Positions 40,161 through 54,332 of a stretch of DNA of 64,000 nucleotides are shown piece after piece. The notes beneath the pieces are model-generated. The model saw only the letters and a list, made by a program, of their open reading frames with translations. It did no database searches and was not told the origin of the DNA. Numbering within the stretch: position 1 is the stretch's first letter; each line of letters starts with the position of its first letter. A program made the translations under genes and the position numbers. Origin of the DNA: Meloidogyne chitwoodi (lineage: Eukaryota; Nematoda; Chromadorea; Rhabditida; Meloidogynidae); assembly GCA_015183035.1 (NCBI GenBank), contig JACZZP010000012.1:1364001-1428000 (forward strand), given 5' to 3'.

Positions 40161-43100
40161 ATGGAATCTATTCAATCAGTTAGTTTTTATTTAAATAAAA
40201 TTAATTAAATTATTTAATAAAAATAAATTATAAATAATATTTAATTTAATATTTAAGTTTACTTCATCAAATAATAATCAACGTGAATGTCTTTATAAAA
40301 TTTTAGTAATTGGAGATATGGGAACAGGAAAGACTTCTTTAATTCAACGTTATATTCATGAGTCTTTTCCAACACTTTATAAGCCAACAATTGGTGTTGA
40401 TTTTGCTACAAAATTAATTAAATATGAAAATACTTTAATTAGACTACAATTTTGGGATATTTCTGGTTTGTTTTATTTTTAATTTTAAAATATTTAATTT
40501 TTAAATTTATTTTTATATTTTTTAATTTTACATATTTTTTAATTTTATTTCAATTTTTTTACAATTAAAAATTTTATTTTTTATTAAAAATTAATGTTTA
40601 TTATTTATTTTTAAAATAATTAATTATTTTTATTAAATCGTGATAATCCTTTTAAATATTTTTCTTCTTGTCTTTGATTAAATGGATGTCCATAACTTAA
40701 AAATTATTTTTTTTTAAATATTTTTCTCATCTCTTATTTTCTTTTTTTTTCAATTAAAATATTTAAATTCTTTCCCTTAAATTTTTAAAAAATTTTTAAA
40801 TTTTACTTTTCACTATTATTATAATTGTAAGGTAAAACATCAAATATAGGTTCACCAAAAATTCTTTTTGTTGATTTATAAATATACTAAAATATATTAG
40901 AATTATTTAATTAATTTTAAATAAACTGGGTTTTCATCAGCAGACCAATAAAGTGTTTGTTCTTCTATTGGACGAATTGAAAATTGCTTTAAGTATTTTT
41001 TAATTAAATTATTTTTTATAAAATTGCAAGATTTTCTAATCAGAAAGATTTAAGGAAAAAGTTATAATTTGTAAAGGAGAGAAATTTATTTTTAAAAATT
41101 ATTTAAAATTAAAATATTTAATTTACATGAGTTAATTCTGGACTAGTAGAAGGACTAATAAATGATGAATTATTATTAATATTATTATTATAAATACAAT
41201 AATTAGAAAGTTGTAAATTTTTATTAGAATTTCCATGATGTAAAAGATAAGAACAACTTTAAATTAAAATTATTTTTAAGAAAAGTCCAACAGATATTTT
41301 TTAATTTATTTAAAAAATAAATAAATAAATAAATAACCATAAAATACAAATAATTCCAAAAATAATTTGTAAAGAACAAGCAATTACTGAAAGACCAGCA
41401 AAACATAAAGAAATAATTAAAATAATATATTGTTTATTATTATTATTAAATCCTCCAATAGATAAACGAGCATTAAAAAGAATTTGCTTTTTTTTTAAAT
41501 AAAATAAAATTAAATATATTTTTTATTTAATTTATACCAAAAAATAAGTATTTGTAATTGCAGAATTTAAAGTAAAAAGTGCTAAAGAAGATAAAATTAT
41601 TTGTAATAAAACTGCAGGCAATAAAAATTGACTTTTTGATAAACAAATTATCTGAAATTATTTTTAAGATTTTTTTATAAATTATTTTTTATTTTTTTAT
41701 AAAGTAATAGAAAAGGGTATTTATTTACTAATTTTTAAAAATAAAAATACCTGAATAATAAAAAGAGTAAATCCTAATAAACCATTGCCTAATCTGTAAT
41801 ATTGACTCTTTTCTAAAATAACTTCTCCCCAATTCCATTTATCTATTTCAAAAAATATTTCACTTCCAATAATTGTAAAAGCATAAAAAAGTGAACTTAA
41901 AGAACAACAAAAATGTAAAACTAAAAATTAAATTAAAATATTTTTATTTATTTTTTTATTCTAACCTCCATATTTTATTTTTCTTTTTTTTTGTTTAAAT
42001 AATAAATTTCCAAAAATTTTTATTCCAAAAAGAGAAGTTAAAAATGCACAAAATAAAACCTTTTTTTAAAAAAAAATAAATAAAATGCCAAAATTAAAAA
42101 CAAACAATTGTTTGAATGCCAAAAAGTAAAGATTGGCCTAATCTACTCTTTTTATCAAAAACTCTTTCATTTAAATAATCTTTATGAGTAAAAGACTGAA
42201 AGGTTAACCAACAACTTAAAAGGGTCTTTTCGGCGCAGACAGAAAAAGAAAATGAATTTAAAATAAATTTAATAATTATTGAATTTCTGAAAAAATAAAA
42301 TAAATTAATTAAAAATAAAAAAACCTTTTTCTATAAGTAGAATTTAATAATCCAGTACAAAATAAAAGAATAGATAACCAAAAAAGGTCACTTCCAATAT
42401 AATCCCCTGTCCAGGGTAATTCTGCTAAACCAATACCTAAGAGACATAAAAGCAATAAAGTCAATAAAGAATAGAAAAAAGAAAGAATTCTGAAAGAAAG
42501 ATTTTTGAAAATATATTTTTTAATTTACCTATTTTTATTTTTTAAATTAAAATTAATATTTTCTTCATCTTTTCTTAAAATTGTTTCTCTTAAACAAGAA
42601 GAAGCTAAAATACAAGTACAAGCACAAATTAAAGATAAAATGGCCATTAAAATAATTAAAATTGAATGAATAATAATTATTATATATTGAGGATTTGTTA
42701 TTGAAGAAAATGAAGATTCTTTTAAATTTAAATTAAATTAATTAAAATTAAAAATTAAATAAAAACAAACGAGAAGCACTAAAAGCTATTCTATAAGCAT
42801 TAATATCTTCTTTAAAAAAAGGAAATGAATTATTATCTACTGATTTTAAACACCAAATTGAAACAATTAATGAAAGACCAATACTAACCTTTTTTAAATA
42901 AAATTAATTAATTAATAAAAGGTCTTTTTTGCTGGACGCAATCGCAAATAAATTTTGCGCAATGCGCAACTGCAAAATTACACGCAATTTGCGCAATCCA
43001 CAATTGCGTCCAGCCCTTCTTTTGTACCTTTAAATTTAATGTTTTATGTGTTTTATTATAAATTGAATATAAATCTACTATTGAACTTCCAATACCTAAT

Positions 43101-46100
43101 AAACAACTTAATTGGTCCAAAACTAAACGAAAATAGTCTTGACGTAAAGCTAATTGAGTATTTTCAAATTCAACAAATGCAGCCATTCCAAGACAAGATA
43201 TTGATGTTAACTATATTTTTAAATAAATAAATTAATTTTTAAATATTAACATTAATTAAATTAGAAATTATCAATTTTTTGAAATTTTTTCTAATCTTTT
43301 ATTAATTTTTAAATTCTAAAATTTATTAAATATTTAATAAAAATTATTTACTAATTTAACAAAAGAAAGACCAAAAAATAAAGTTTGATTAAATTTTGCT
43401 TTAATTTTATCGTCTGGCCATGCTGGATACCAAATATTTTCTACAGATACTAATTTATCTAATAAAGCTAATGAAATTAATGATAATATAAATATTAAAA
43501 ATGAAATTATTGATAATGAACAAGAAATTAACTTTAAAAAATAAAATTATATTTTAATTTAAATTAAAAAAGTTTTACAATTTTTGGAATAAAATTAATA
43601 TTTTTATTTGTTGTTAATTGAATAATTGAAGTAAATTGTTCAAATCTTCCACCATTTATTTGTTTATTTAAATTTATTATCTTTTTTTTTTAATAATTAA
43701 TTTATATTTTTAAAAGACCTTAAAAGTTGTAAATCCATAAAATATAGCAGTCCCTAAAGCAAATAAAGCAGTAAAACAATATAAACATTTTATTATAATA
43801 CTTCCATGTGAACGATTAACACAATAAAAACCAACTTTTATTATTTAAATAAATTAAATTTTAAATTTAATTTTAAACCTGTCCCAGTAATTAAATAAAT
43901 TAAAGAACTAGACATTCTTAAATCAATTTGTTTATAATTATCTATTCCTATTTTTGGTTCAAATTGTGTGCCAGCAAGGCCAAGTCCAATAGCTCCAAAT
44001 ATTGAAAGTAAAATATTTAATAATTGTAACTTTTAAATTAATTAAAATAAATTAATTTTATTTATTTTAAAAAACAAATTTACTTTATAATTAATACTTT
44101 CTCCTCTTTTATAATTATAATTATTATTTTCTTTTTCTTCTTCTTCTTCTTCTTTATCATTATAAAATAATTCATTTATATTATTATTAAAATGTGTTCT
44201 TCTTTCAATTATTGAATTATTTGTAGATGAAGAATTAATCATTTTTTATTTATTTTTTAAACATTAAAAAAAAATTAAAATTATTTTTAAATAATATTTT
44301 TTTGAAAAAACATGTCAATTTTATATATAAATTGGGAAAAAAGTAGAGATGATTTTTAAAAGAAAAAATAATAATCTTTTGTAAAAGAAAAGTTTAGTCA
44401 TTCAAATTATTAATTTATAGATTTAAAAAAAAATATTATTTAAAAGAAAAAATAAATAAATTTTAGAATAATCTTCTTTTTAAAAAATATTTTTTAAAAT
44501 TTAAATAAATGTTTTTTCTTATTAAATTTTAAAAATTAATTTTAAATAAATTATTATTATTTTACATAAATATATATAATAATAATATAATCTTAAAAAC
44601 TTTAAATATTGCTAAAAGTTTAGTGAAAAATAAAAAGAAGAAAAAACAGGTTTTTTAAGCAAAAATAATATAAAAAGATTGTTGGATTGGGACAAGGATT
44701 GAGAAAAGAAAAATAAATAAATATTATATAAATAAAGGAAAATAATTATATTATTTTTTAATAATTATTATTTTAAATATTTTTTTAGCTTAAATTATAA
44801 AATTTATTTTACATTTTTAAATAAACGAAAATTATCAAAAGTTTCTTTTTTTTTTTTTAAATAAAATATTAAATATATTTTAACACTAAAATTTAATTTA
44901 AAAAAGGTTAAAAAATATTAAATTAATTTATAATTAATTAATTATAAAATTAGTTTTTTTTTTACTTTTTTTTTTTCTTTTTAGCTAAAAAAATTAAAAT
45001 AGAAAGTGAGAATTATAATTATAAACAAACAAAAAATTTAAAGTAAAAAAATAATCTAAAAATATTTAAAATAATAAAGAACAAAAATAAGTATTTATAT
45101 GTGCTCTAATATAAATAAATATAATATTTTTTACAGAAATATAAAAATATTTTTTTATGTAAAATTTCTCCCCCCTCCCCCCTTAATACTTTTGTTTTAT
45201 TTTATTAATCATTTTATATAAAATTTAGTCTTCTTTTATATTTTATTTATTTTTAACACATATTTAATTTTAGAATTTTTCAAAAAAAAAAATAAATCTT
45301 AAAAATTATTTAAAAAAACTTATTAATATATATTTTTAAACAAATAAAAATAAATTTCATAAATAATTTAAAAAATATTTTACTTTTTAACTCTTTTTTT
45401 TTCAATTTAATTCTTTTCCAATAAAAATATTTTTGGCAAAAATTAAATAAAAAAAAAAAGAGAAAATGATCGCGCAGTGAATGAATTGAATTAAAAATAA
45501 ATAAATATTTAAAGGAAAGGATTATATTTCAAATCAGTAAAATATTAAATAAAAAAGTTTTTGAAATTAAATATTTACGTAAAAAATAAATTAAAAATTT
45601 TTAAATTTTTAATTCTCTTTTTTTAAGGCCAAGAAAGATTTGCCAATATGACTCGTGTTTATTACAGAGACTCACATGGAGCATTTATTGTAAGAAAATT
45701 AATAATAAAATTTTTTAGAGTTTTAATTAATTTATTTATTAAAATTTAAATAAAAATATTTTTTTTTAATTTATTTTTAATTTTTGGTCTATGACTGTAG
45801 CAATAAAAGAAAAGATGAAACTCTTGCAGGGGTAAATAAAAATTAAAAATATATTTTTAATTTTAATTAAAAACAGGCTCTTCGTTGGAAAAAAGATTTA
45901 GATTCAAAACTTTTATTAGACAATGGTCAACCTATTCCAGCTATTTTATTAGCAAATAAATCTGATTTAGAAAATAATTTAACAACACAACAATTACAAG
46001 GAAATGTAAAAAAAGGACGTTTTGTGACTGGGTAAAAATAAATAAATATTTAATTATTTATTTATTTAAAAAGATTTAAAATAAGTGTTAAAAATGGAGA

Positions 46101-46328
46101 TGGTGTAGATTCTGCTCTTAATTCATTACTTATGAATATTGTTAGTAATGAAAGACATAGTCTTTATTTAATTCCAATGTTTGTTTAATTAATTAATTAT
46201 TAATTTATTTTTATTTAAAAAGAATACAAAGAGATCAAGAAGTTCGTAATTTATCAACTGAAGAAGAAAATATTGATAAAAAAACTCAAAAAAGAATTAG
46301 ACGCATAACAGATGGAATATGTTGTTAA
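40161..46328 (+). CDS. Rab32/38 (GLO-1)-like small GTPase
   Basis: Seven exons: 40161-40178, 40258-40465, 45628-45689, 45787-45831, 45877-46031, one from about 46074, and the last ending with the stop at 46328. Motifs: LYKILVIGDMGTGKTS (P-loop), YKPTIGVDFATK (switch I), WDISGQERFANMTRVYY (switch II), LLANKSD (guanine specificity), ISVKNGDG in the SAK position and a C-terminal CC for double prenylation. The extended KWKxDLDSK-like motif (LRWKKDLDSK) after switch II is characteristic of Rab32/38. In C. elegans this subfamily (GLO-1) makes lysosome-related gut granules. The second intron is 5162 bp and contains a complete gene on the opposite strand. The intron at 45690-45786 appears to end TTTTTG rather than AG. 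The WDIAG alanine is replaced by serine. Confidence 0.9.
40620..44242 (-). CDS. multi-pass membrane protein, unrecognised, nested in the Rab intron
   Basis: A spliced gene from ATG at 44242 (MINSSSTNNSIIERR, followed by an acidic EEEEEE stretch) to stop at 40620. Well over ten hydrophobic segments are visible, for example SIFGAIGLGLAG, CLYCFTALFALGTAIFYGF, SIISFLIFILSLISLALL, IIIIIHSILIILMAIL, LLTLLLLLCLLGIGLAELPW and IILSSLALFTL. They appear grouped in sets of about four, suggesting repeated tetraspan modules. The soluble tail ends NQRQEEKYLKGLSRFNKNN; its final exon joins in phase (AA plus T) from an AAAAGTAAAA donor. No family is recognised. The introns are short GT-AG and clearly on the minus strand, so this is not a shadow of the Rab gene. 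A transporter or membrane scaffold role would be a guess. Confidence 0.75.
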
Positions 46329-46578
46329 ATTATTTTTATTTTATTTAAAAATTAAATATTTAAATTAAAAAAATTAATTCATATACATATCCTCTCACAG
46401 ATTTTTTTGTTATTATTGACATTAATTTATTTAGTTAATTCAGATATTTTTTTTAATTTGTTTTTTTATAAATTTAATTTTAAAATAAAACCTTATATTT
46501 ATTTTTATAATTCTTATTAAATTATTTAAATATCAAGTATTTCTGTGAAAACATTAAATCATTATTCGGCAACTAATC
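46329..46578. other. spacer after the Rab gene
   Basis: AT-rich 3' flank of the Rab gene. No feature seen. Confidence 0.3.
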
Positions 46579-46780
46579 CTATAAAAAGTCGAGAAGTTTG
46601 GCTTAAAAGTGTTTCTAGTTTACTTCCAAGACAAGTATTTATTTATTTAAAATTAAATAAATTAATTATAATCAATTTTAGATATTAAAATCCTCACTTG
46701 CTCTTCAAGCAATTTTAAATAATTATGAACCTGAAGGTTTACATTTATATTCCTTGGAGATTTTTTGGAAAATTCTGATG
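46579..46780 (+). pseudogene. partial duplicate of acetylcholinesterase exons
   Basis: 46579-46738 closely repeats 52927-53088 of the ace-1 gene downstream, including the exon part SREVWLKSVSSLLPRQ, the intervening intron and the next exon start ILKSSLALQAILNNYEPEG. Only a few bases differ. It then skips to CTTGGAGATTTTTT, which is the start of the following ace-1 exon (53173-53186), so about 85 bp is missing. It has no start, no catalytic residues and no continuation: a truncated, decayed duplicate about 4-6 kb upstream of its parent. Confidence 0.85.
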
Positions 46781-46782
46781 AA

Positions 46783-46976
46783 GTCCTCGTTTGAGTCCCA
46801 TTTGTAATACCTCATTTGAGTACCAGAAAATTAATTTTATTTTGCTCCTACGTAACCGTACAGTCTATTTAGAAAGTATCGATAATTTTCGGTAACTAAA
46901 TTACCGAAATTACAGTTACCGGAAAAACGCATATAACACTTGTATTTATAACGGGGACTCAAACGTGAGGACTTGA
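46783..46976. repeat. foldback element (MITE-like)
   Basis: Inverted repeats AAGTCCTCGTTTGAGTCCC on the left and GGGGACTCAAACGTGAGGACTT on the right enclose about 190 bp with no coding frame. It lies between the ace-1 fragment and the CULT gene. A near-identical 17-18 bp motif (TTGGAxAATTCTGATGAA) flanks the region at about 46765 and 47047, so the insertion may have duplicated some CULT upstream sequence. Confidence 0.65.
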
Positions 46977-47058
46977 CTGCCCCCTGGCTGATAATTTTAT
47001 ACTACATATTTATAATTGATTTTATTGGTTCTAATTATTATTTCTTTGGACAATTCTG

Positions 47059-48118
47059 ATGAATTCTAAATTTTTTGCACATCTTTGGTTTTTTCATTTA
47101 ATTTTATCAGGTTATTTTTTAAATTTTATTTTTTTAAATTTATCCCTTCTAAAATTTATGTTATACTACTTTTGCTGATCTTTTATGTCGTTCATGTGGA
47201 CATTCGGTTATTAAAAATTTTTAATTCAAATTTATATTTTTTAGGTAACAACTGCCTCTGCATTAATTAATGTTAGAAGCCCAGCAGCTCAAGATAGTTG
47301 GAATATGACTGTTATTGGTGTTGATACTTTTGTTCAGGTTAAATTTTTATTAACTTATTTATGGAATATTTTCAATTACTTTTCGTTTAATCCATGTTCT
47401 GACTTTTGTAACGTCAGTTTATTTATTCTGACTGCATTTTGTCTAAAAATTTAGTGGAAAATTATTTTTGGCAATTTTGAAGTTTGTGGTGTTCATATTT
47501 ATTTTCCTTTACAACCTTTATATAAATTAAATATTTTGCTTTTTTAATAAAATTTTTTAGATCTTCAAAAATAGCGTTCGTGAGTCTCATTTAACCACTT
47601 TTTTACTTTTATATTTTCATTAGCTGAAAAGTTTAACTTAATTTTTGCTAATGGAGCTGACTTAAAATTTGCTGGCAAGGCACACACTGAAGAAACTTGG
47701 TTTATTAATTTTTTAAATTAATTTTTTTTCTCAATTTTCAGGTTTGAAGGAATGTCTTGGAGAGCTTGTATTTGTTCTGCTTGTAATACTCATATTGGAT
47801 GGTATTTTCAATCTCCAAAAACTGATTTTGTAGGACTTATAATTGACAATTTGATTAGTGAAGAATGTTTGTTTATTTTAATTTTTTCATTAAAAAAAAC
47901 ATGCAAACTGTTGCGTTGCTTAATAAATAAAGCAATTTAAAAATCCAAAAAGTTATTACTAACAATAAATAAAATTAAAATTCTTTTTGGTCTCTAAACC
48001 TTTTAAAAATTTTAATAAATTTAATTTAGATGTTGACACTTTAACAAAAGTTCCTTTACCTCAAAAACAATCAATAGAAACTACAGAAAGTGATACAAAT
48101 ATAAAGGAAGAACTTTAG
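47059..48118 (+). CDS. small secreted CULT-domain (cereblon-like) protein
   Basis: Seven exons give about 165 residues. The N-terminus MNSKFFAHLWFFHLILSG is a signal peptide. The rest is a CULT domain (cereblon of unknown activity, binding cellular ligands): first zinc pair CRSCG (47185), second CSAC, and the three pocket tryptophans in HTEETWFEGMSWRAC and NTHIGWYF, equivalent to the thalidomide-binding Trp cage of cereblon. There is no Lon-like domain, so it is not a CRL4 substrate receptor; secreted CULT-only proteins are a known invertebrate architecture. Exons: 47059-47110, 47160-47206, 47245-47337, then others to the stop at 48118. The first intron (47111-47159) lacks an AG acceptor and is bordered by a GTTAT repeat; only its removal keeps the CULT frame. 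ABT1 starts 230 bp downstream on the same strand. Confidence 0.8.
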
Positions 48119-48347
48119 ATTTTTAAACTTGATTTTTATTTTTTTGCATTTATTTGACTATAATATTTTTTTCTCGACGGTGAAGTTTTCTACTCAATTG
48201 ATATTATAACATACTACTCTAAATTAATTTTTTGTTAATAAAATTAATTAATTTAAAAAATATTTTTATAATTTAAAGGTTTTTGCCTCTTTTATTATTT
48301 TAATTCGAAAATAATTTTTTGAATTTATATTTTAATTAGAAATTAAA

Positions 48348-49541
48348 ATGCCTGGAGTTATTTATATTCAATCTGTGCCACCAATGTTTACAGTCAAACG
48401 GTTGCGTGAAATTATGTCAAAATTCGGAGAAATGGGAAGAGTTTATTTACAAGGTTTTATATTTAAATTTTTAGATTTTTATAAACAAATATATTAAATT
48501 TAAAGTCTTTAGTTTGGTCAAATGAGAAGACTAGGCTTTTTACTCATTTTTTAGAATTTTATTCTTTTTAACTTGTGCCTATTTTTAAATTAAATTTATA
48601 GCTGAAAAACGTGGATTATATAAACGTAAACGCTATACAGAAGGTTGGGTAGAATTTAAGAGCAAAAGAGTTGCAAAGGTTTTTTTTAATATTTTAATTT
48701 AAATATATTTTTTGAATTAATTTAATATTAGGAAGTTGCTCAAATGTTAAATGCACAATTAGTTGGAGGAAGAAAACGAAGTGCTGCTTATGACAGTGTT
48801 TGGACTATGAAATACCTACATAGGTAAATATTAGAAAAAATATTTTTAATTAAATTAATTAATTAAAAATATATTTTTATTTTTTAAAGTTTTAAATGGG
48901 AACACTTAATGGAACAATTAGCTTATGAACGACGTGTGGAGCAACAACGTTTGAGAACAGAAATATCATTTGAAAAACGAAAAGCAGAACATTTCTCACA
49001 ACAGGTTTATTTTGGCTAATTATACTAAAAGATAGAATATTTTAAAACATTTTTATTATAAATTCTGACTCTGATATCAGATTATGTTTTCTTGATTTTA
49101 CTTTAATTTTACCATTTTTCTGAGTTTGAATTATTCTCTATTAATTTTTTAAAAATTGTTTAATTATATTTTACATATTTAAATTAAAATAAATATTTTA
49201 TATTTATTTATTTTTAGGTAGAAAAAGGCGAAAGATTAAAAAAATTAGAAGAAAATATTTTAAAAAAGTCAGGACTTTGGGAGCGTTATTTAATGCAACA
49301 TCATCAAAAAAAAGTTATTTCTGATGATTATATTAAAAAATCAAAACAATTAAATGAAGAAACAAACTTTTTACAATTAATTTTTGGTAGTGGAGAAAAA
49401 GAAGAAAATAATATTGAAGAAAAAGAAGAAATAAATGAACAATCTGATAATAATAATATTTTTGAAAATAATGAGAAAGATAATGATAATAAAAAAATTA
49501 AAAAAATTTTGACCAAAAAGAATAAAAAAAAGAAAAAATAA
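48348..49541 (+). CDS. ABT1/ESF2 pre-rRNA processing factor
   Basis: Spliced gene starting MPGVIYIQSVPPMFTVKRLR and ending in a lysine-rich tail (KKILTKKNKKKKK). The order PG-IY(I/L)-PP...LR, GRVYLQAEKRGLYKRKRYTEGWVEF, VAQMLNAQLVGGRKRSAAYD and FKWEHLMEQLAYERRVEQQRL is the diagnostic RRM of ABT1/ESF2 proteins. These act in the nucleolus in the small-subunit processome with U3 snoRNP and stimulate the DEAD helicase Dbp8. The C-terminal third is acidic and low complexity (EEKEEINEQSDNNN). The length of about 240 residues is normal for the family. The 230 bp gap to the upstream CULT gene is within the range of nematode operons, so trans-splicing is plausible. Confidence 0.9.
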
Positions 49542-50893
49542 TTTATGATAATTTAATTAAATAAATATATTTTTATAATTTTTTAAAATAAAGATGATAA
49601 AATTAATTAAATTTAAATTTTATTTATTTTCTCAAATAAACAAAATTTTTTCCCTTAAAAAATCCTAAAGTTATGTTTATTTTTAAGCTTAAAACATTAA
49701 AAAAAAAGTAAAGGGCAAGAACAGTTGTTTTATTTTATTTTATTTTAAACAAACTTTTCGATCTCTCTTTTTTCTCTTTAAATAAAATATATAACGTTAA
49801 ATAATAATAAAGATTAATTTATTTTATTTTTTCCAAAGTTTCTTCTCTTCATTTTGCTGATTTAAAAAAAAAAATTATCTAAATATAATATCCCTCCATC
49901 TGTCGACAACTTTATTTAATTTTTAATATTTTTGTTTATATTTCTGCTGATTTTTGATTGTAAATTTATTTATATAAATAATAAAATAATAAATCTTTGT
50001 TTATATTTATTTATTTACAAATAATAATTTTAGAAAATAAAAATTTATTTTTTTAATGACTTCTCTCATAATACAAAAATTATTATTTTTTAAATTTTAA
50101 TATTTCATTTTTATTATTTCAATTTTACACATTTATTTATTATTTTTTGAAAAAAAAATAAATTTTTTAAATTAATTTTCTTTTTAATTTTATAATAATT
50201 ATTGCTAATGAGTACCTAATACTTTAAAATATTAAATTAAAAAATATTTTTTAAAAAGATTATTTAGTTGAATTTTTAATTTTATTTATTTACCTTTTAA
50301 ATCTAAATTTTATTTAATTTAATTTTATGTTAATAATTATTTATTTAAAAATAAATAATTGTTGCTTTTCTCTCTGAAAAGTTCAATAAAATTAGTACTT
50401 TTTATTAAATAAAAAATTGATTGGATAATTATTCTTTTTTTAAAATTAATTAGTTAACAATTAATTGACGTAAATTGGTTAAATAAAATATTTTTTTCTT
50501 TTATTTATTTTTAATCAGTTGATTTTAATAATAAAAAAATTAAAATATATTTAATATATACCTTGTCTTTTATTTTTTTAATTATTTTTTATATTTATAA
50601 TTAAATTATTTAAAAGAAAATATTTCTTTTTTTGATAAAATTTTCTAAAATAAAATTATTATTTTTTATTAATTTAAATAATTTAATTATTTACTCTTTT
50701 TTTCAAAAATATTTTCAAAACAATTTAATTAATTTTCCCTTATATTTTTTTAAATAAATAAATATTTATTTATTTAATTTTGTTTAAATCACTAAAAAAT
50801 TAATTTTTTACTTTAAAATTTTCTATTTATTTTTTTCAAATTTTAAGGTATAAATATATTATTGTAATTTTGATTTAATATTTTTAAATATTT
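49542..50893. other. AT-rich spacer upstream of ace-1
   Basis: Very AT-rich sequence with no open frame of coding character. It presumably contains the ace-1 promoter. Confidence 0.4.
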
Positions 50894-54087
<3,194 letters not shown>

Positions 54088-54332
54088 AAATTAAGTGATT
54101 TTATAAAATTGTGATATTTTTTTAAGCGGGTTTTAAAATAATTAGGAAAATTAATTTTCCAGAGATTTAACAAGGATACCTCAAATTCACATTTCTCTAA
54201 TAATTAATGTGCATTTATAAAAAGAATTTTAATTAAAATTTTTTTTATTTTTTATATTAAAAAAAAGTTAAGTTTAAAAAATAAATTTTTAAAAAATAAA
54301 TTTTTAAAAAATAAATTATTAATTTCCATTAT

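Noticed and set aside
47085..47270. Hydrophobic frame through the CULT 5' region
   Set aside because: A read-through of the atypical intron in another frame; the CULT frame with CRSCG explains the region better.
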